Below, in pieces: positions 35,901 through 47,807 of a stretch of 64,000 bases of DNA. Origin of the DNA: Suillus spraguei (Eukaryota > Basidiomycota > Agaricomycetes > Boletales > Suillaceae); NCBI GenBank assembly GCA_016800925.1, contig JABCPU010000006.1, positions 477,570-541,569 of the forward strand, read 5' to 3'. Within the stretch, counting starts at the first letter, position 1; every line of letters begins with the position of its first letter. Under the pieces are notes generated by a model. It did not search any database. It was not told the origin of the DNA and worked only from the letters and a program-made list of their open reading frames with translations. Made by a program: the position numbers and the translations under genes.

Positions 35901-38025
35901 GACTGGCGTTTAGACTGAACTGAACTTGAACACGAATGATCCCCCAAACTAGGTTGATAAACTCACTTACTTATATACAAATGAGTCGTCCGCAACAGGG
36001 AGATACAGAGTGATGGGAAGAGAACAAAGTGCTACGACAGCTGACAACTCCCCTCTAGTAGGGACTTAAGAGGGCTCGAGTTACGCGAGTTCAATCAAAG
36101 TTTCATGATATATTAGTCGTCACGCCTAGTTGGGGAAGCCAGAAACTCCCACGCCATCTAATATTGTATTCAACGCATGTCATCTCGTCCAGGTTACCTA
36201 CTGTAGTGGAAATGGTGCGGCATCATGTCGACGCAGCGCTCATCGATGCATCACGCGCATGTACAGATTGGCCGCTGCTCGCAACTACGAATCCAAATTA
36301 TGCCCGAGTTATTTTGCGTCTATCATAGCTAGACAGCATTGAGCAGCAACGATAGACGCAAGATAATAGTGCATCCTGCCAGGGTCAGGTAAATTATTCT
36401 CCCTCGTCTATATATTCCCAAAGGATTCACTTTCTCATCTAGGAACCCTCTTGTTCACTCGGCAGTCAGGTGTAGTCCGAGCCCAACAGGAGACTTCAAT
36501 CGATAGGCTCCGTAGTCATAAGGTCTAGGCTACAGTACCACGATCCAATTACTTTGAGAGGTGCCCACTGCAGCAGGCGTTCCAATTGAACTGGAGCTGG
36601 GCAGCATCCGCTACACACCTGTCAATGGAAGTCCTTGCGAACCAAGAACTCCAAGGGTGGCTGGTCCGCAATTCCGTCTGTCGTGTCTTCATCTCACCTA
36701 CTTCTCCTCATTCTTGGACTCACTGTCTTTATGTATTATATATATTGGCTGTGCCTTTGGAACTACCTTGTTGGCCTGTCTTGTGTAATTTCGTAGTCTT
36801 TGTCGCAGTGCCAGTGGCAAAACGAACCATTTTTTGAGTAAGATTGAAAATCCGTGAGTATCGCCCAGAGCTCATCGCATTACTTCCCACAGTGAAAGTC
36901 CATCAAAACCTCCGTGGTGTATTTTTAACAACGAACATACGTCGTCGATGAGTAGCCTGTCTGCTCGCGTGTAAACAAGTGTCAGTAGCAAGAGTTCTTG
37001 TTGTACAATGGCTGACATGTTTCGTGCTCTGCAGACTCGCCAAGATATGTAAGATTTACGCTTGCCTTCGTATGTCGTCGCAGCCGCCACACGCTTGACC
37101 CCGCGGACGCGAAGGGTCAAAGTGTGCTTTTAAGCAGTTTGTATTTGGCGTAGCTCAGGTCAAGCGTTCGTAACGTCCGTTTTTGGTTACATAAGTTGGT
37201 ACATAATCACAGTTCGTGACCACTGCAGGTGTGTCAATGCATTGCGCTCACACTTTTGTTTCGTTGTGCACCATGTCGTCTATGTTATTTTAGAGATCAA
37301 ATCAAGCCCATGTTATCTTCAGAGTGCACTACCAGTGAAGTCGTAAGCGTTCGTAAGTGTCCGTAACGCGCGTAAGTGAAGCGTTAGTTTTGCAGATGCG
37401 CAGTTGGTTATGTAAGCTAGTAGGTCATCAATATTTTCTGACGTTTCGGTATCTTTCGTACGAAACACATAACGTTGCTTCTTCTGATTGTCTTATACTC
37501 AATCTGCAGTACAGAACCACTGACTCGATCAATATCGTCAAGACATCTTAACCCCTTGCGAATGCACTGCCATAGTCCATTGACAGGCGCCCTCTTTTTT
37601 TTTCATGTCCGATTCTTGTTTATAGCGGGCAGCATCCTAATAACACGGGGAATTTGTCATGACTATGGGACCTAGCAGGTGTGTGCCCTGAAATATTTGA
37701 TGGGCCCAAGATGTAGCACATGTAGCGCTGCGCTTAATTTCTATTCACATAGCAGGTGGTCCCGTCCCATCGCACCGCCGGAGTTGAAGACGTTAGACAA
37801 TCTAAGACATGTATGGAAGGAATTATCCATTTTGTACGTGCAAATGAAACCTATCAAGGAATGTTTCGTGAGCGGGGTCGGGGAGTTGTCCGGCTAAGTA
37901 GCATTTGCGGATCGCCAATCATCGAAATACGCTCTTGTGAGAATGCGGATAAGTCACGACCCCGCAGATTTCCGTATATCTTCTCTTATATTGATCAGCC
38001 AGGCTGATTTCGATTCATAACTTCT
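35901..38025. other. Long intergenic stretch with degenerate repeats near 37.15-37.40 kb
   Basis: No gene was recognised. Two related blocks, ~37,150-37,215 and ~37,340-37,435, share 'aagcgttcgtaa' followed by 'gttggttatgtaag' or 'ggttacataag' words. A small T-rich tract occurs at ~37,590. Confidence 0.4.
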
Positions 38026-39748
38026 ATGTGGCAAGCGACTCCAGCTGAAGTGCTCCCAGGCTTGAACGTGAGTGCAAGTCCTGCTATCGAGTCTAAATCA
38101 TTGATGGGTCCTCATTTCAGTACATTTATGGTGCAGTCATTTTCCATGATCAGTCTTTCAACTTGAATGGTTGATCCCTTCGTGTTATTCCTCCCGATAG
38201 TTGCACTGGTAACGCTTTGGGTGAGCTATGCTGGTAGAAGTTACCATATTCTCGACAGGAACTGATGTTTTACTTGAATGTCGAGGTGTATGACTACATA
38301 CTGTGCCTACCCGACGCGGCAAGTAGAAATTTACTTGACTGTCTGAGAGTGCTCTGATCTGTAGTCGGTGCAGGTCACTTTTCTCGCCCACTCTCGATGG
38401 GGGCTCAACACATTTCTGTATCTAACTTGCAGCCACTTTCCACTTGTCTTCATGATACTGAATATGCTCGGTGAGTGTCCGATACACATTTTCATTTTTA
38501 CCTCCCTCATAGTGTGATACTTTTCACGATCACTTTCAGTGGTTTTTCAGCCTGATACCCCACTCCATGTATGTGCAACCAAGTTGAAGCGTCGCAGACG
38601 TTTGAATACAACCCATTTCAATTATAGCTTTGCCGCTCTTATAATATCGCTAATACCTGTCAGTTTGGTGGCACTTTTCCAGACATATACTGACGCCATG
38701 TTCAATACTTCATCAGATATAGGTATAACGTCGATGGTTTGTGCTGAGTGTAGGTCCAGCAATCGTGCTAACCAATAGAGATTCTGCACGCTAACATTTG
38801 CACTGAATTCAGGCATCTTCAAGGTCAGAACATATGCAGTATGGGAACGGCAAGGATGGATCGCCTTGGTGGAGATATTTACTGTTTGTGTGAGAGAAAC
38901 ATATGGAGGCTACGACCAAGTCGAGATAACGATATCTAATTCATATCTTGCAGGCCTATGTAGTGCCGATTACTGTCTGCCTGCAACAATTTAACTCGAG
39001 AGTCTCAGGTGCGTAAACATTCGGGTTGGACTATTTACTTGGTTACTGACCTCTAACATACAGAACCATGCTGGATCCCTGGCATCACCGGATATCTGGA
39101 TAAGGAGACAAGTACCAAGATATATATAGCGTTTGGCTTGCTAGCTATGGCCCAGTTACGTTCGTATTAGGAGCTGCTGTTAACACCAGCTTGAACTGAC
39201 TGTGTGTCCGTGCATGCACGTAATTTCAGACACATTATTACTTCTGTTGTCTCGCGTCATCAAAGGTTATGGTGGCTGGGGCATCGACAACCGGCTTATG
39301 CGTAGTCTCATGAAAGATAATCTGTTGTACTGTGGCTGCGGCTTTGGTTGGTGCTTACAGATGAACGAATAGATCTCACATATTTACTTGCTAAATGTTA
39401 CAGCTTTTTCTATGAGTGTCATTCTCACCACAATTTTCCTTCCGGTGAGTTAATACATACGTTCGAAGCCGCCCAATTAACAAGAGACGTAGTTTCCGGT
39501 TGGACACATGCTTGCAGAGTTCGTCCATGCTCACTTTGGAGGTAATGGGTACTTATTCGGCGCAGGATTCAGGTTGTTATTCAAGGTCTCTTGGTCACGC
39601 GAATGCACAGGAACTTCTGGAAATCGGACCGTACCTTTCGCGGCATTTCTACAGATATCTCTCTTACCACATGGATGAGAGGAGCTTTAGATTTTATATG
39701 ACAATGTGTTCCCTCCGCCAAATCGTGCAGCTGACACCGAGGCGATGA
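38026..39748 (+). pseudogene. DUF6533-type multi-membrane gene, subfamily B, copy 1
   Basis: The first exon could start at ATG 38026 (MWQATPAEVLPGLN) followed by YIYGAVIFHDQ. The DUF6533-like core reads VYDYILCLPDA, a GC-AG intron (38319-38373), then VTFLAHSRWGLNTFLYLTC and SHFPLVFMILNMLG. Later segments include FAALIISLIPVSLVALFQTY (~38630), EPCWIPGITGYLDKETSTK (~39065) and AEFVHAHFGGNGYLFGAGFR (~39513). Hydrophobic blocks suggest several helices. The frame cannot be carried through with normal introns everywhere, so it is probably decayed. Copies 2 and 3 are at 42330-44109 (plus) and 60750-62482 (minus). Confidence 0.5.
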
Positions 39749-41864
39749 AGAGGCAAATTTCCTGCTTGAAGCGTACTTGCCCGTAACTTGTGGATGTGAC
39801 CATTTTCCAGGCTTTCATACAGACGAGGTGGATAGACAGTATCTACATACAAGTCGAGTCGAACATGTACTACAACATGTGGTGTAAACGTTTTTGTCAT
39901 ATCCATGAGATTACAACGCCTCATAATTCAGTGTACCAGGTCTGGCGCGGTCATTGCGCAGTAGCTAGAGTCCTGGATCACAGGTGTATAGTCCGCTGGT
40001 TGTAGTCCGTCCTCGATGGGTAAAACTGCCACCTCCCGCCTTAGAGGTTTGGTCTTGGGCTTCCCTTGCCCACCAGTCCTATTACTAGACCATGGAGAAT
40101 ACAATGAATCAATACACGAGCCTCAGAGAAACAAAAATGCCAATAGTTTCTGGAGGTAAGCCTACGTCTCTGATGCTCGATCAATATTGGAGCGGCCTAT
40201 CAGTGATAAGTCTGCATTTCAAGGAATTCTTCCAACTTGATGAGCAGGCGTGAGAAAAATATTACAAGTGGTTTGTTTACAAGGTTGCCACAGGTTGTTG
40301 CAACCTATCGACTCTAACCCATACTTCTCATCACGCTACATATGACGCAGGCATCTCGGGTGGCAAAATGTATACAAATGGGTGTGCCATACTTGTAGGA
40401 TCTAGACAAGAATTTCCATTGTCATGGTCAAATTTCGACATGGTCCACTGCTGTCAGTCCACCGTGGCTGGCGATTGTACGCTGGACCACCCACATCTCT
40501 CAATAGCGGATCATTTCCACAGTTTCATCTCGTATATATTCAGCTCACCTGCACTCATGACCTTTCAGAGCCTTACTTTCTTCAAATAACTAGAGTCGCT
40601 ATTTTTGATCGTACCATTATAGACTTGCATTGGTACGCATTTTTCTTCTAGTACTGGTACCAATCTAACCTATGATCTTCATAGCATTATGTGTAAATTT
40701 GTAGTCCCCGTTCGTACTTGCTCAAAGTGCCACCAAAGCGAAGCGCTTTTCGATGAAAAGGAAAGGCGACTCTCGCATGTTAATGAAAAGAATGAGGTAC
40801 CGCAACCATCTAGGCTCGAAAGTCATGTGGCTCATTGTGTTTCAAACAGCGAAAGCCAACATACTTGGCACCCCCCCAAGACTGCTATTCGCGGTGGTGC
40901 ATCTTCAGCAGTGAACACCCTATCACTTGTAGTTCTTGTTGGATCACTTGTAAACAAACGTCAGTGGCAAGATTTTTCTGTTATGTATTGAAAGTTTGAT
41001 ATATTCTGCAGACATGGCAAAACACGCGAGATTCGGGGTGGCTCATCTTCGTATGTTTGCCGCTGCTGTGCTTTATGCCCTCAGCAATATTGCTCATGGC
41101 AGCCGCTTTGTGGCGTGGGCAATGGTGTGCTTCGTCGACGGAGAATTGGTTGGTTTACTGGGTTAACAAGATCGTCTGCAAAATAATATCCAGCATGTGG
41201 CATTTCTATATACATTTGGTACCCACTGCAATACTACATCCATCGCTCAACGTTACTTTCAAACCAGCTTTCACTCATCGACAATTGACCACTTGGCACA
41301 GTTTCAGGGGCCAATGACATGCTACGAATATACATGTTGGCGAGTGTCTCCGGTGGCTGGCTAGCGGTCTCAAAATCATGACTCTCGACATGGCCTCGCG
41401 AATCATTGTTTTGTACCACGTTTCAGGCTACGTCTGGAATACTGTTGTTGACAATTTTGATATATCTTGATATATGTTGCAGGTGGAATCCTCATGTCAT
41501 AGTTGGGACTGGAGAGATCGCGCTTGCGGTCACTACGGATGGCGATATAGGCATGCTCCTCAATTACAAGGTTGGCAAGAACTTTGGGAACACCGCTTCG
41601 ATGATGTGTCCATGACTAGGATGACACCTAGGTGCCCACCGAGAAATGTTTGATGCAGCCAACCGATGAGTACATGTAACTCTTTGGAACCGTGGCGCTG
41701 AGCTTATACTCCACTTTCTGGTGCCAGGGTTGAAGGGTACTAGACAATTACAACAACTTTCATATCAATAGACTGGATTTCTTTTTTTACCGCTTCTATT
41801 GACAAACAACAGGGTCCTATTTTTTTACAACACTGTTCGGGTAGAACAAAAAGTGAAATATCTC
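39749..41864. other. Intergenic region; one possible small coding frame at 40689
   Basis: The 100-codon frame 40689-40991 begins MCKFVVPVRTCSKCHQ with a CxxC pair and has fairly gene-like codon use, but no family is recognised. Frames at 41057 and 41406 have hydrophobic or beta-rich stretches without a convincing gene model. Confidence 0.35.
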
Positions 41865-42002
41865 GAGAGTTCGCGGTTTCCGACTTCCTCGCTGAGCTTA
41901 GCTCCCGACTATCGCACATTTTTTGATACAACCAAGGTATCGTAATAAGCGAGACCCTTTTGTTTGTCCAGCTTTACAAGTAAATTTAGAAGTGGTAATG
42001 AA

Positions 42003-42155
42003 ACGTTGCTCAGTCGGCGCCAGACTCAGTCCCTAGGATGTATGCGTATGATCCATCAATATGGAAGTAGCTGTAGGCATACATATAGATCATACGCATA
42101 CACCCTAGCATTGTTTAGGGACCGGGTCGGGCAGTTGCCGACTGAGCAACGTTTC
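42003..42155. repeat. Imperfect palindrome (~153 bp) with perfect 19-bp ends
   Basis: The left end 'gaaacgttgctcagtcggc' is the exact reverse complement of the right end at 42137-42155. Inside, 'ggatgtatgcgtatgatc' pairs with 'gatcatacgcatacaccc'. The centre is near 42080. The matching region of the other repeat arm (62.64-62.76 kb) has only the right half. Confidence 0.8.
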
Positions 42156-42329
42156 AGAAAACGTGGATGGTGACCTACTCGGTTCGCAAGACGTGCACCG
42201 TGCATCTTCTTGCATAGGCCCATGCTTATTAGGCTGCAGCGCATGGATTGCATACTTCTGTTATATACCATAGACTTGGAGCGGTGTCGATTCGCACAAG
42301 CTAGTATGATTATAAGTGCTTCATGGCAA

Positions 42330-44109
42330 ATGACACAAGCTGCCTCGCTCTCATGGTTGAACTCAAACGTGAGTGTCATGAATCCAGTTATTGAATCCGG
42401 GTCAATCCTGCAGCATGACTGATGTGCTCGTCCCAGTACGCCTATGGTGCAGTCGTTATCCATTATCAGTTGCTTTCAGCGGTTGATCCCTCGATTTTCT
42501 GATAGTTGCACTAATGTCACTCTGGGTGAGCTATAGAAATTCCACTGTCCTCGGTATAGTGACTAATGTTTTACTCGGACATCCAGTCATATGATTACAT
42601 CCTGTGTTTCTCCGACATGGCAAGTTCAAATTTACTTGAGCATCGGAAAATGCTCTGATCTGTAGTCGGTGCAGGTCACTTATCTCGTTGAGTCTCGACG
42701 GGGGTTCTGCACATTTCTCTACCTTGCTTGCAGCCACTTGCCATTTGTCTTCCTGATATTGAATTTGCTCGGTGGGTGTTCAGCACGCATCTACAAATTT
42801 TCCTCCCTCAAAATGCGATCGCTTGCACAATGGGTTTCAGTGGTTTTTCAACCTAGTGCCCCAATCTCTGTATGTGTAACCAAGTTGAAGTGTCGCAGAC
42901 AATGGAATTCAACTCATTCCGATCATAGCTTTGCCGCACTTATAATGTCATTAATACCTGTGAGTTTGGTGACACTTCGTTACGACGACACTTACTGACT
43001 CCGCGTCCAGATGTAGGGATACTGACAGTCCTTTGCGCCGAGGGTAGGTAGAGCAATTACCTAGCTAGCGGTGACTCTACACTCTAACATAACATTTCAA
43101 TGTTTCAGGTATTTTCATACTCAGAGCATATGCAGTATGGGAACGGGGGAGATGGTATGCGGCGTACGCAGTCATCAATATCATTGTGAGACTAATATAT
43201 ATGTGGAGCTCGCGGCCAATTCCATATGACAATTATTTTCCTGCAGGCCTTTTTAGTATCGACTACCATCTGCCTGCATACTTTCAATTTTTTAGTCCCT
43301 GGTATGTAGACATTCAAGTCGAACTCTTTGCATGCTTAGTACCTCACCTCCGGTGTACAGAACCATGCTGGATCCAGCTTCCTGGCATTACCACACATCT
43401 AGACACAAAGGCTAGCTCCAGAATATCTGTGGCGTTTGGCTTATTGATTGCCGCAGAGTTACGTTCGTATTGGAAGCACTGTTAACGCGAGCTTGAACTG
43501 ACCAAGTTTTCATAATTTCAGAAATATTGTTGTTTATACTGTATCCCACCGTCAAGAATAATAGAGGGTGGGTGATTGACAACTGTCTTATGGCCAACCT
43601 CTTGCGACAAAATCTGCTATATTTTGGCTGCGGCTTTGGTTGGTGCCCACAGATCAATAAATACCTCATATATTTACTTTCTGGATGTTGCAGTCTTTTC
43701 TCTCAGTGTCATTCTCGCCGCAAATTTTCTCTCGGTAAGTTTTTGTGTACGTCCGAAGCCATTCTATTAATAAGAGATCTAGTTTCCAGTTGCACATGAA
43801 CTTGCAGAGTTTGTCTATTTTCGCTTTGGAGGAAATGAGGTTACTTATTATGCAACAGGTGTCAGGTTGTTATTCAATCTGTTATGGTTACACGAATGCA
43901 CAGGGACTTCTGGAGATCGGCCCGTCATAATGCTTCTCGTGGTATCTCTACAGATGCCTCTCTCTCGACGTGGATGGAAAGAACCCCAGATATTGTATGA
44001 TGGTATGTTCCGAGGGCTAAAAATGAACGACGGACGGACAGATGATACACGAGTTGGGACAGATAAACCCGTCAATCTGTGTTTATACTTTCTTGCAACT
44101 CCCTTATGA
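42330..44109 (+). pseudogene. DUF6533-type multi-membrane gene, subfamily B, copy 2
   Basis: Start ATG 42330 gives MTQAASLSWLNSN, then after an intron YAYGAVVIHYQLLSAV. The core reads SYDYILCFSDM, a GC-AG intron (42620-42674), then VTYLVESRRGFCTFLYLACS and HLPFVFLILNLL, the conserved [YD]YIL...E-x-x-W-like and R-x-L-P-F blocks of DUF6533. Later parts: FAALIMSLIPVSLVTL (~42,930), ILRAYAVWERGRW (~43,130), AFLVSTTICLHTFNFLVPG (~43,240), EPCWIQLPGITTHLDTKAS (~43,370) and ELAEFVYFRFGGNEVTYYA (~43,800), stop 44109. It is best preserved of the three copies. Unexplained frame changes remain (e.g. after 'SLVTLRYDDTY'), so I list it as doubtful. The role is unknown; the family resembles seven-helix receptors only in topology. 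Confidence 0.5.
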
Positions 44110-44165
44110 TACCCGCACGAATTACATACTGACATAGTGCATGTAAGGGAGTGAGAAAATTTCTA

Positions 44166-45929
44166 TACTACTATCATACAGGACTCACCATTGGCTGGCA
44201 GAATCCGATGTTTATATAACAAATCCGACTGGAGAAGAACGTTGAGTGCCTTGTGCTTCAAATCGTCTTCTCAAGCATGTTGCATCCCCTCGATCAGCTG
44301 GCTTGGTCTGGTTCGATATATTGATATGCCTCGTTCATGTATTTGTTGAATGAACTTAGTCTAATCAATGCATCCCTGTAAGCACGACGGCTTACCTGAG
44401 CTCCTATAATCAGTACATATACTATCGCTGATACTGAAATAGCTTTCAGTATCTCACCTTTTGGTGAACGGTTATGCGCGGGCGGCATTCTGACCAAGTT
44501 ACAATTCCATGGGTTCCCCTAATCATATAGATGAATTTTAGCAAGTGTCGCAATCATCATGTGCACGACACTGTCGAAAAGTTGTTCGTGTTCATCACAG
44601 ATGGTTTTGGGGACCCAGAATCCAACAAGGCTCTGCCATACTAACAGCAAAACACACGAGAACCACCGGCGGGACTTCCATCCACAGACACGATCTGAGG
44701 CATTTTGGCTGTGTACGCAGGCTTTAAAACAAGTTTCGTAAAAGAGTCAAGACCATGCATGACATACGAGGCGCTTCACTGAGAAAAATTACCTCGAGAC
44801 GGCGGAGGGTAAAGATATCAGGGGCATTTACGGGTTCACCGGAGAACTTCAGGGGTCAGGACGGTCAGGCCAATCTTTGTAAATTTAAGCTAAGATAGAC
44901 CTCGTTCATACACCGGTTCATCACGTGACTTGAGGCCAGAATGCATGATTTCGGCTCGTAACTTTACTTCAAATTAGAATTAGCAAAATCTGTTCCATGA
45001 TTTTGTAGATACATACTACTATATCAAAATGGTCTACTCAGAATTCTTATTTTTGGCCAACTGAAGGAGGAGTAGGCTTTTTGGTAGCAAATTTACCTTT
45101 ATGACCCATTTGTGACATGCCTGTCAGGCTGGTGGTGCACTCAAGACATTTTGACAATATAAAGCCTACTCGTCTCTCAGTTTCTTACATTACATTATAA
45201 AAAATACATGCTCGGCTTGCTACAGACTATCCACACATAATTATGGAACAGATTTTGCTCATGTTTTGCATACAATGAGTTATATGTAATTTTGTTGAAA
45301 AGTCACGCTACGTCACGTGATGAACCGGATTGAAACAAAACGGTCCGGCCGGGACGCTTGATCGATGATGATTGGTCTCAGAAATCTTATCGAGACATCG
45401 GTTTACAACGATTCTACAATATTTGCACATACATACATCATTAATATTAATCGATGTACTAGTACTAAAGGCAAGCTTCAAGTTGTACTGGATCTTGCAA
45501 AGACACGCGCGGTCTTTATCAAATACCTCGACCGTCAGCACAGGCAAAGTGTAGCCGAGACGATTCACGAAAGCGTAGACTCCATTCTCGCCTTCAGTCA
45601 TCATCTGCGCATGCATTCCAATATCACTAGCATACAATAGCTACTCGACGTTTAACTATAGAAAATCTACCTAAGTCAACCGGATACCCGAAATTGGCTA
45701 CGAAAAGGTGAATAAATGGACATTATGATGGTCCATGATGGAAAAGAAATGTGTCGCAGGAGAGCAGACGTACAGGTGTTTACATGACACCAGAAAAGAA
45801 GGAAAACGAGAAGTTATAATTAAAAAAAAAAAACAGATAAGACAAGCAGATAAGTGTTCAGAATATATTTGGGATGAATGTTCTGTATCTTTGTTAGCAA
45901 ACAAAGGCAACAATCAGGTGGTATAACAC
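44166..45929. other. Gene-poor stretch containing a hairpin element
   Basis: No gene was recognised. It contains the inverted-repeat element at 44913-45328 (listed separately) and an A-rich tract near 45,825. Confidence 0.45.
44913..45328. mobile_element. Small non-autonomous inverted-repeat (MITE-like) element, ~416 bp
   Basis: The outer ends 'ccggttcatcacgtgac' (44913-44929) and 'gtcacgtgatgaaccgg' (45312-45328) are perfect reverse complements. A second matched pair, 'agcaaaatctgttccat' (~44983) and its complement (~45242), lies 70-85 bp further in, and 'gagtaggct' pairs with 'agcctactc' nearer the centre. There is no coding capacity. I could not see a clear target-site duplication, so the true ends may lie slightly outside. 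Confidence 0.65.
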
Positions 45930-47246
45930 TTACACTGCACTCATTCCAATCGCGAATGCCGCGACGCCCCATGCAAATGATTTTTGCCTTGGCTCCAGAT
46001 GGAACCTTCCAATCCGCTTGTTTGTTGCGATTTGCCTTTCCTGCACTTCTGGTTCCTTAAACTGGAACATAAATTCTGTACTCTCATCTTCCTCATCCCT
46101 CGCGCGCTTCAATGTGTCCGCCTCCATTAATGGCGCATCTCTCTCCGCCTTTAACCGCTCAATCAATGCCTTTTGCTCAGCTATGTCCTGAGACATATTT
46201 GGGTGCGCAATTTCAATTGTCTCCGCCTCATCTTCCACAACAGTCTCGTCGGACCCCCCTGGAGTAGTGACCTCGATGATCCGCACAGCTCGCGTAGATG
46301 ATTTGGACTTGGGAGATTTGCTTGGTGGCGAGATAGGCACCGGTGAACGACGTGCCGGCGAGCGAGGCGCTGGCGACTTGGGCTTGGCCGGCGATTTGAC
46401 CGGTAGGGAGACTGGGACAGGTGCTGGACTTTTTGTCCGCGCTGACCGGCGTGGAGGAGGTAAGGTAGAAGGCACAGGATCTGCAACCGATACAGGAGAA
46501 GATTCCCGCCTGCGTTTGGGGGTCGGAAGTGTGATTGATGGAGCAGGAGTCGGGAGTGCACTACTCGTACTAGTAGACGTTCTCGGCGCTGCTTTGGGTG
46601 TCACTTTTGTCGAAGAGCGACGATAGGCTGCCGAAGGGTCTGGGGTGGCCTTGGCGACATGGGGAATGACACCCCCCAAACCATATGTTTGTGCAAATTC
46701 GGGAAGGAGAGCGACTTCAGCGCTGACCCATGTTCCGGCAAGACGCACGATGGTAGGTTCCTTAGCGGAACCGTTATTCCCAGCGAGATCGTAGGTGTCC
46801 TTTACCCAGACGGTTTCACGACGTTCATCAGCTTCAGAAGCAGTAGGGAAGGCGGCCCGGAACATAGTAGTTAGACTGATGGCACCGGTATCAAAACGTC
46901 TCAAGATAAAAGCATGACCGCCAGGCTAGAAAGGAGGATCCATCAGCTATTATCAAATTAGATTTAACCGAACATACTGTAGGAATCTTCATGCGTCCCA
47001 CCTTAGGAGGGTCAGCTTGTGATAAGGATGAGATAATCGGTAAACGTACTAAAACCTCATGTCCATCGCGATCAAGCGACTGATATTTGACAGGAGGCAA
47101 TTTAGAGAGGTCGACTAGGCGAGTGTCAGGATGTAAACAAAGATTATAGAAAAGGACATACGAGAAGCGATATGAGGATTCTGGTGTTTGAATGGCAGTT
47201 CAGGTCGTGGTGGCAATATTGTTGGAGACATCGTAGACGGTGACAT
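45930..47246 (-). CDS. Bqt4-like APSES/KilA-N DNA-binding protein with C-terminal membrane anchor
   Basis: Three exons join in frame: 47246-47162, 47114-46978 and 46925-45930 (405 aa). After a Pro-rich start (MSPSTMSPTILPPRPEL) comes LPPVKYQSLDRDGHEVLVRL. The APSES-type domain follows: GHAFILRRFDTGAISLTTMF, RAAFPTASEADERRETVWV, VRLAGTWVSAEVALLPEFA. Next is a long Ser/Pro/Lys-rich linker with TPKRRR, a charged coiled-coil segment (DIAEQKALIERLKAERDA) and a hydrophobic C-terminus (FAWGVAAFAIGMSAV). This layout matches fission yeast Bqt4, an inner-nuclear-membrane protein that tethers telomeres; a telomere or nuclear-envelope role here is by homology only. A 34-nt stretch in exon 2 (gtacgt...acaag) could be a further intron. 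The gene looks intact. Confidence 0.8.
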
Positions 47247-47807
47247 TGAAACAGGTATTGACAAGTTAGAAGAGATACAAGTCAAGTCAAGTCAAGACTT
47301 GGGAAATCCAGAACCAGCTGCAAATATAAAACGTTCAAACTTGCAAGTCACGTTTAAAACGCGCCGTGTGAAAATCAACATTTACCATGTGGCTGTGTAT
47401 CAAACCTCTGGTTTCGCACTCCGCTTTGTTCTCAATGGTCTTGTCTATAGTGGTTGTGGTCCTCGACCATCATGCTGGCGCCCACACTCTTGTAATTAGC
47501 CTGTGGCTACCGAATACTACGAGTTTCATCCACAAGACAAATGGCCACACCTGGTTACAGGCTTTGGCTGCCTGTGATCACTTGTCGTCATGGTGCAGTC
47601 TACAAAGTACTGACCCCGGCGAAGTCAACTTGCCCGGTCCAGAAGTCGGACAATGTCAAGGTTGGGACCGCATGTACCCAATGACAATGACTGAGTGGAT
47701 AAATCATATCATTCTACTTGTATCTGTAACTACTCGATAAACCGGAAAGCAGATATACAATGCACATCTATACGTACGATACACTGAATTTATTCATATT
47801 GGTCAAC
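47247..47807. other. Intergenic region upstream of the Bqt4-like gene
   Basis: 560 bp between two minus-strand genes. Near 47,278 there is a short 'caagt' repeat (four units). A 117-codon plus-strand frame at 47387 has no family resemblance and is probably chance. Confidence 0.4.

Larger units (their letters stand above)
41865..44165 (+). repeat. 2.3-kb repeat, left arm of an inverted pair (partner 60,655-62,905)
   Basis: Reverse-complementing 60,655-62,905 gives a continuous match, which I judge by eye to be roughly 85-90% identical. It starts at 'cgagcttagctcccg' / 'ctgagcttagctcccg', covers the DUF6533 gene and runs past its end to the 'gacatagtgcatgta' stretch. The arms are 16.5 kb apart. 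Confidence 0.8.

Noticed and set aside
46267..46626. 119-codon plus-strand frame opposite the Bqt4-like gene
   Set aside because: It is an antisense reading of the Ser/Pro/Arg-rich linker; composition explains it.
47387..47740. 117-codon hydrophobic plus-strand frame
   Set aside because: No family resemblance, no supporting exons, and it lies in the short gap between two minus-strand genes.
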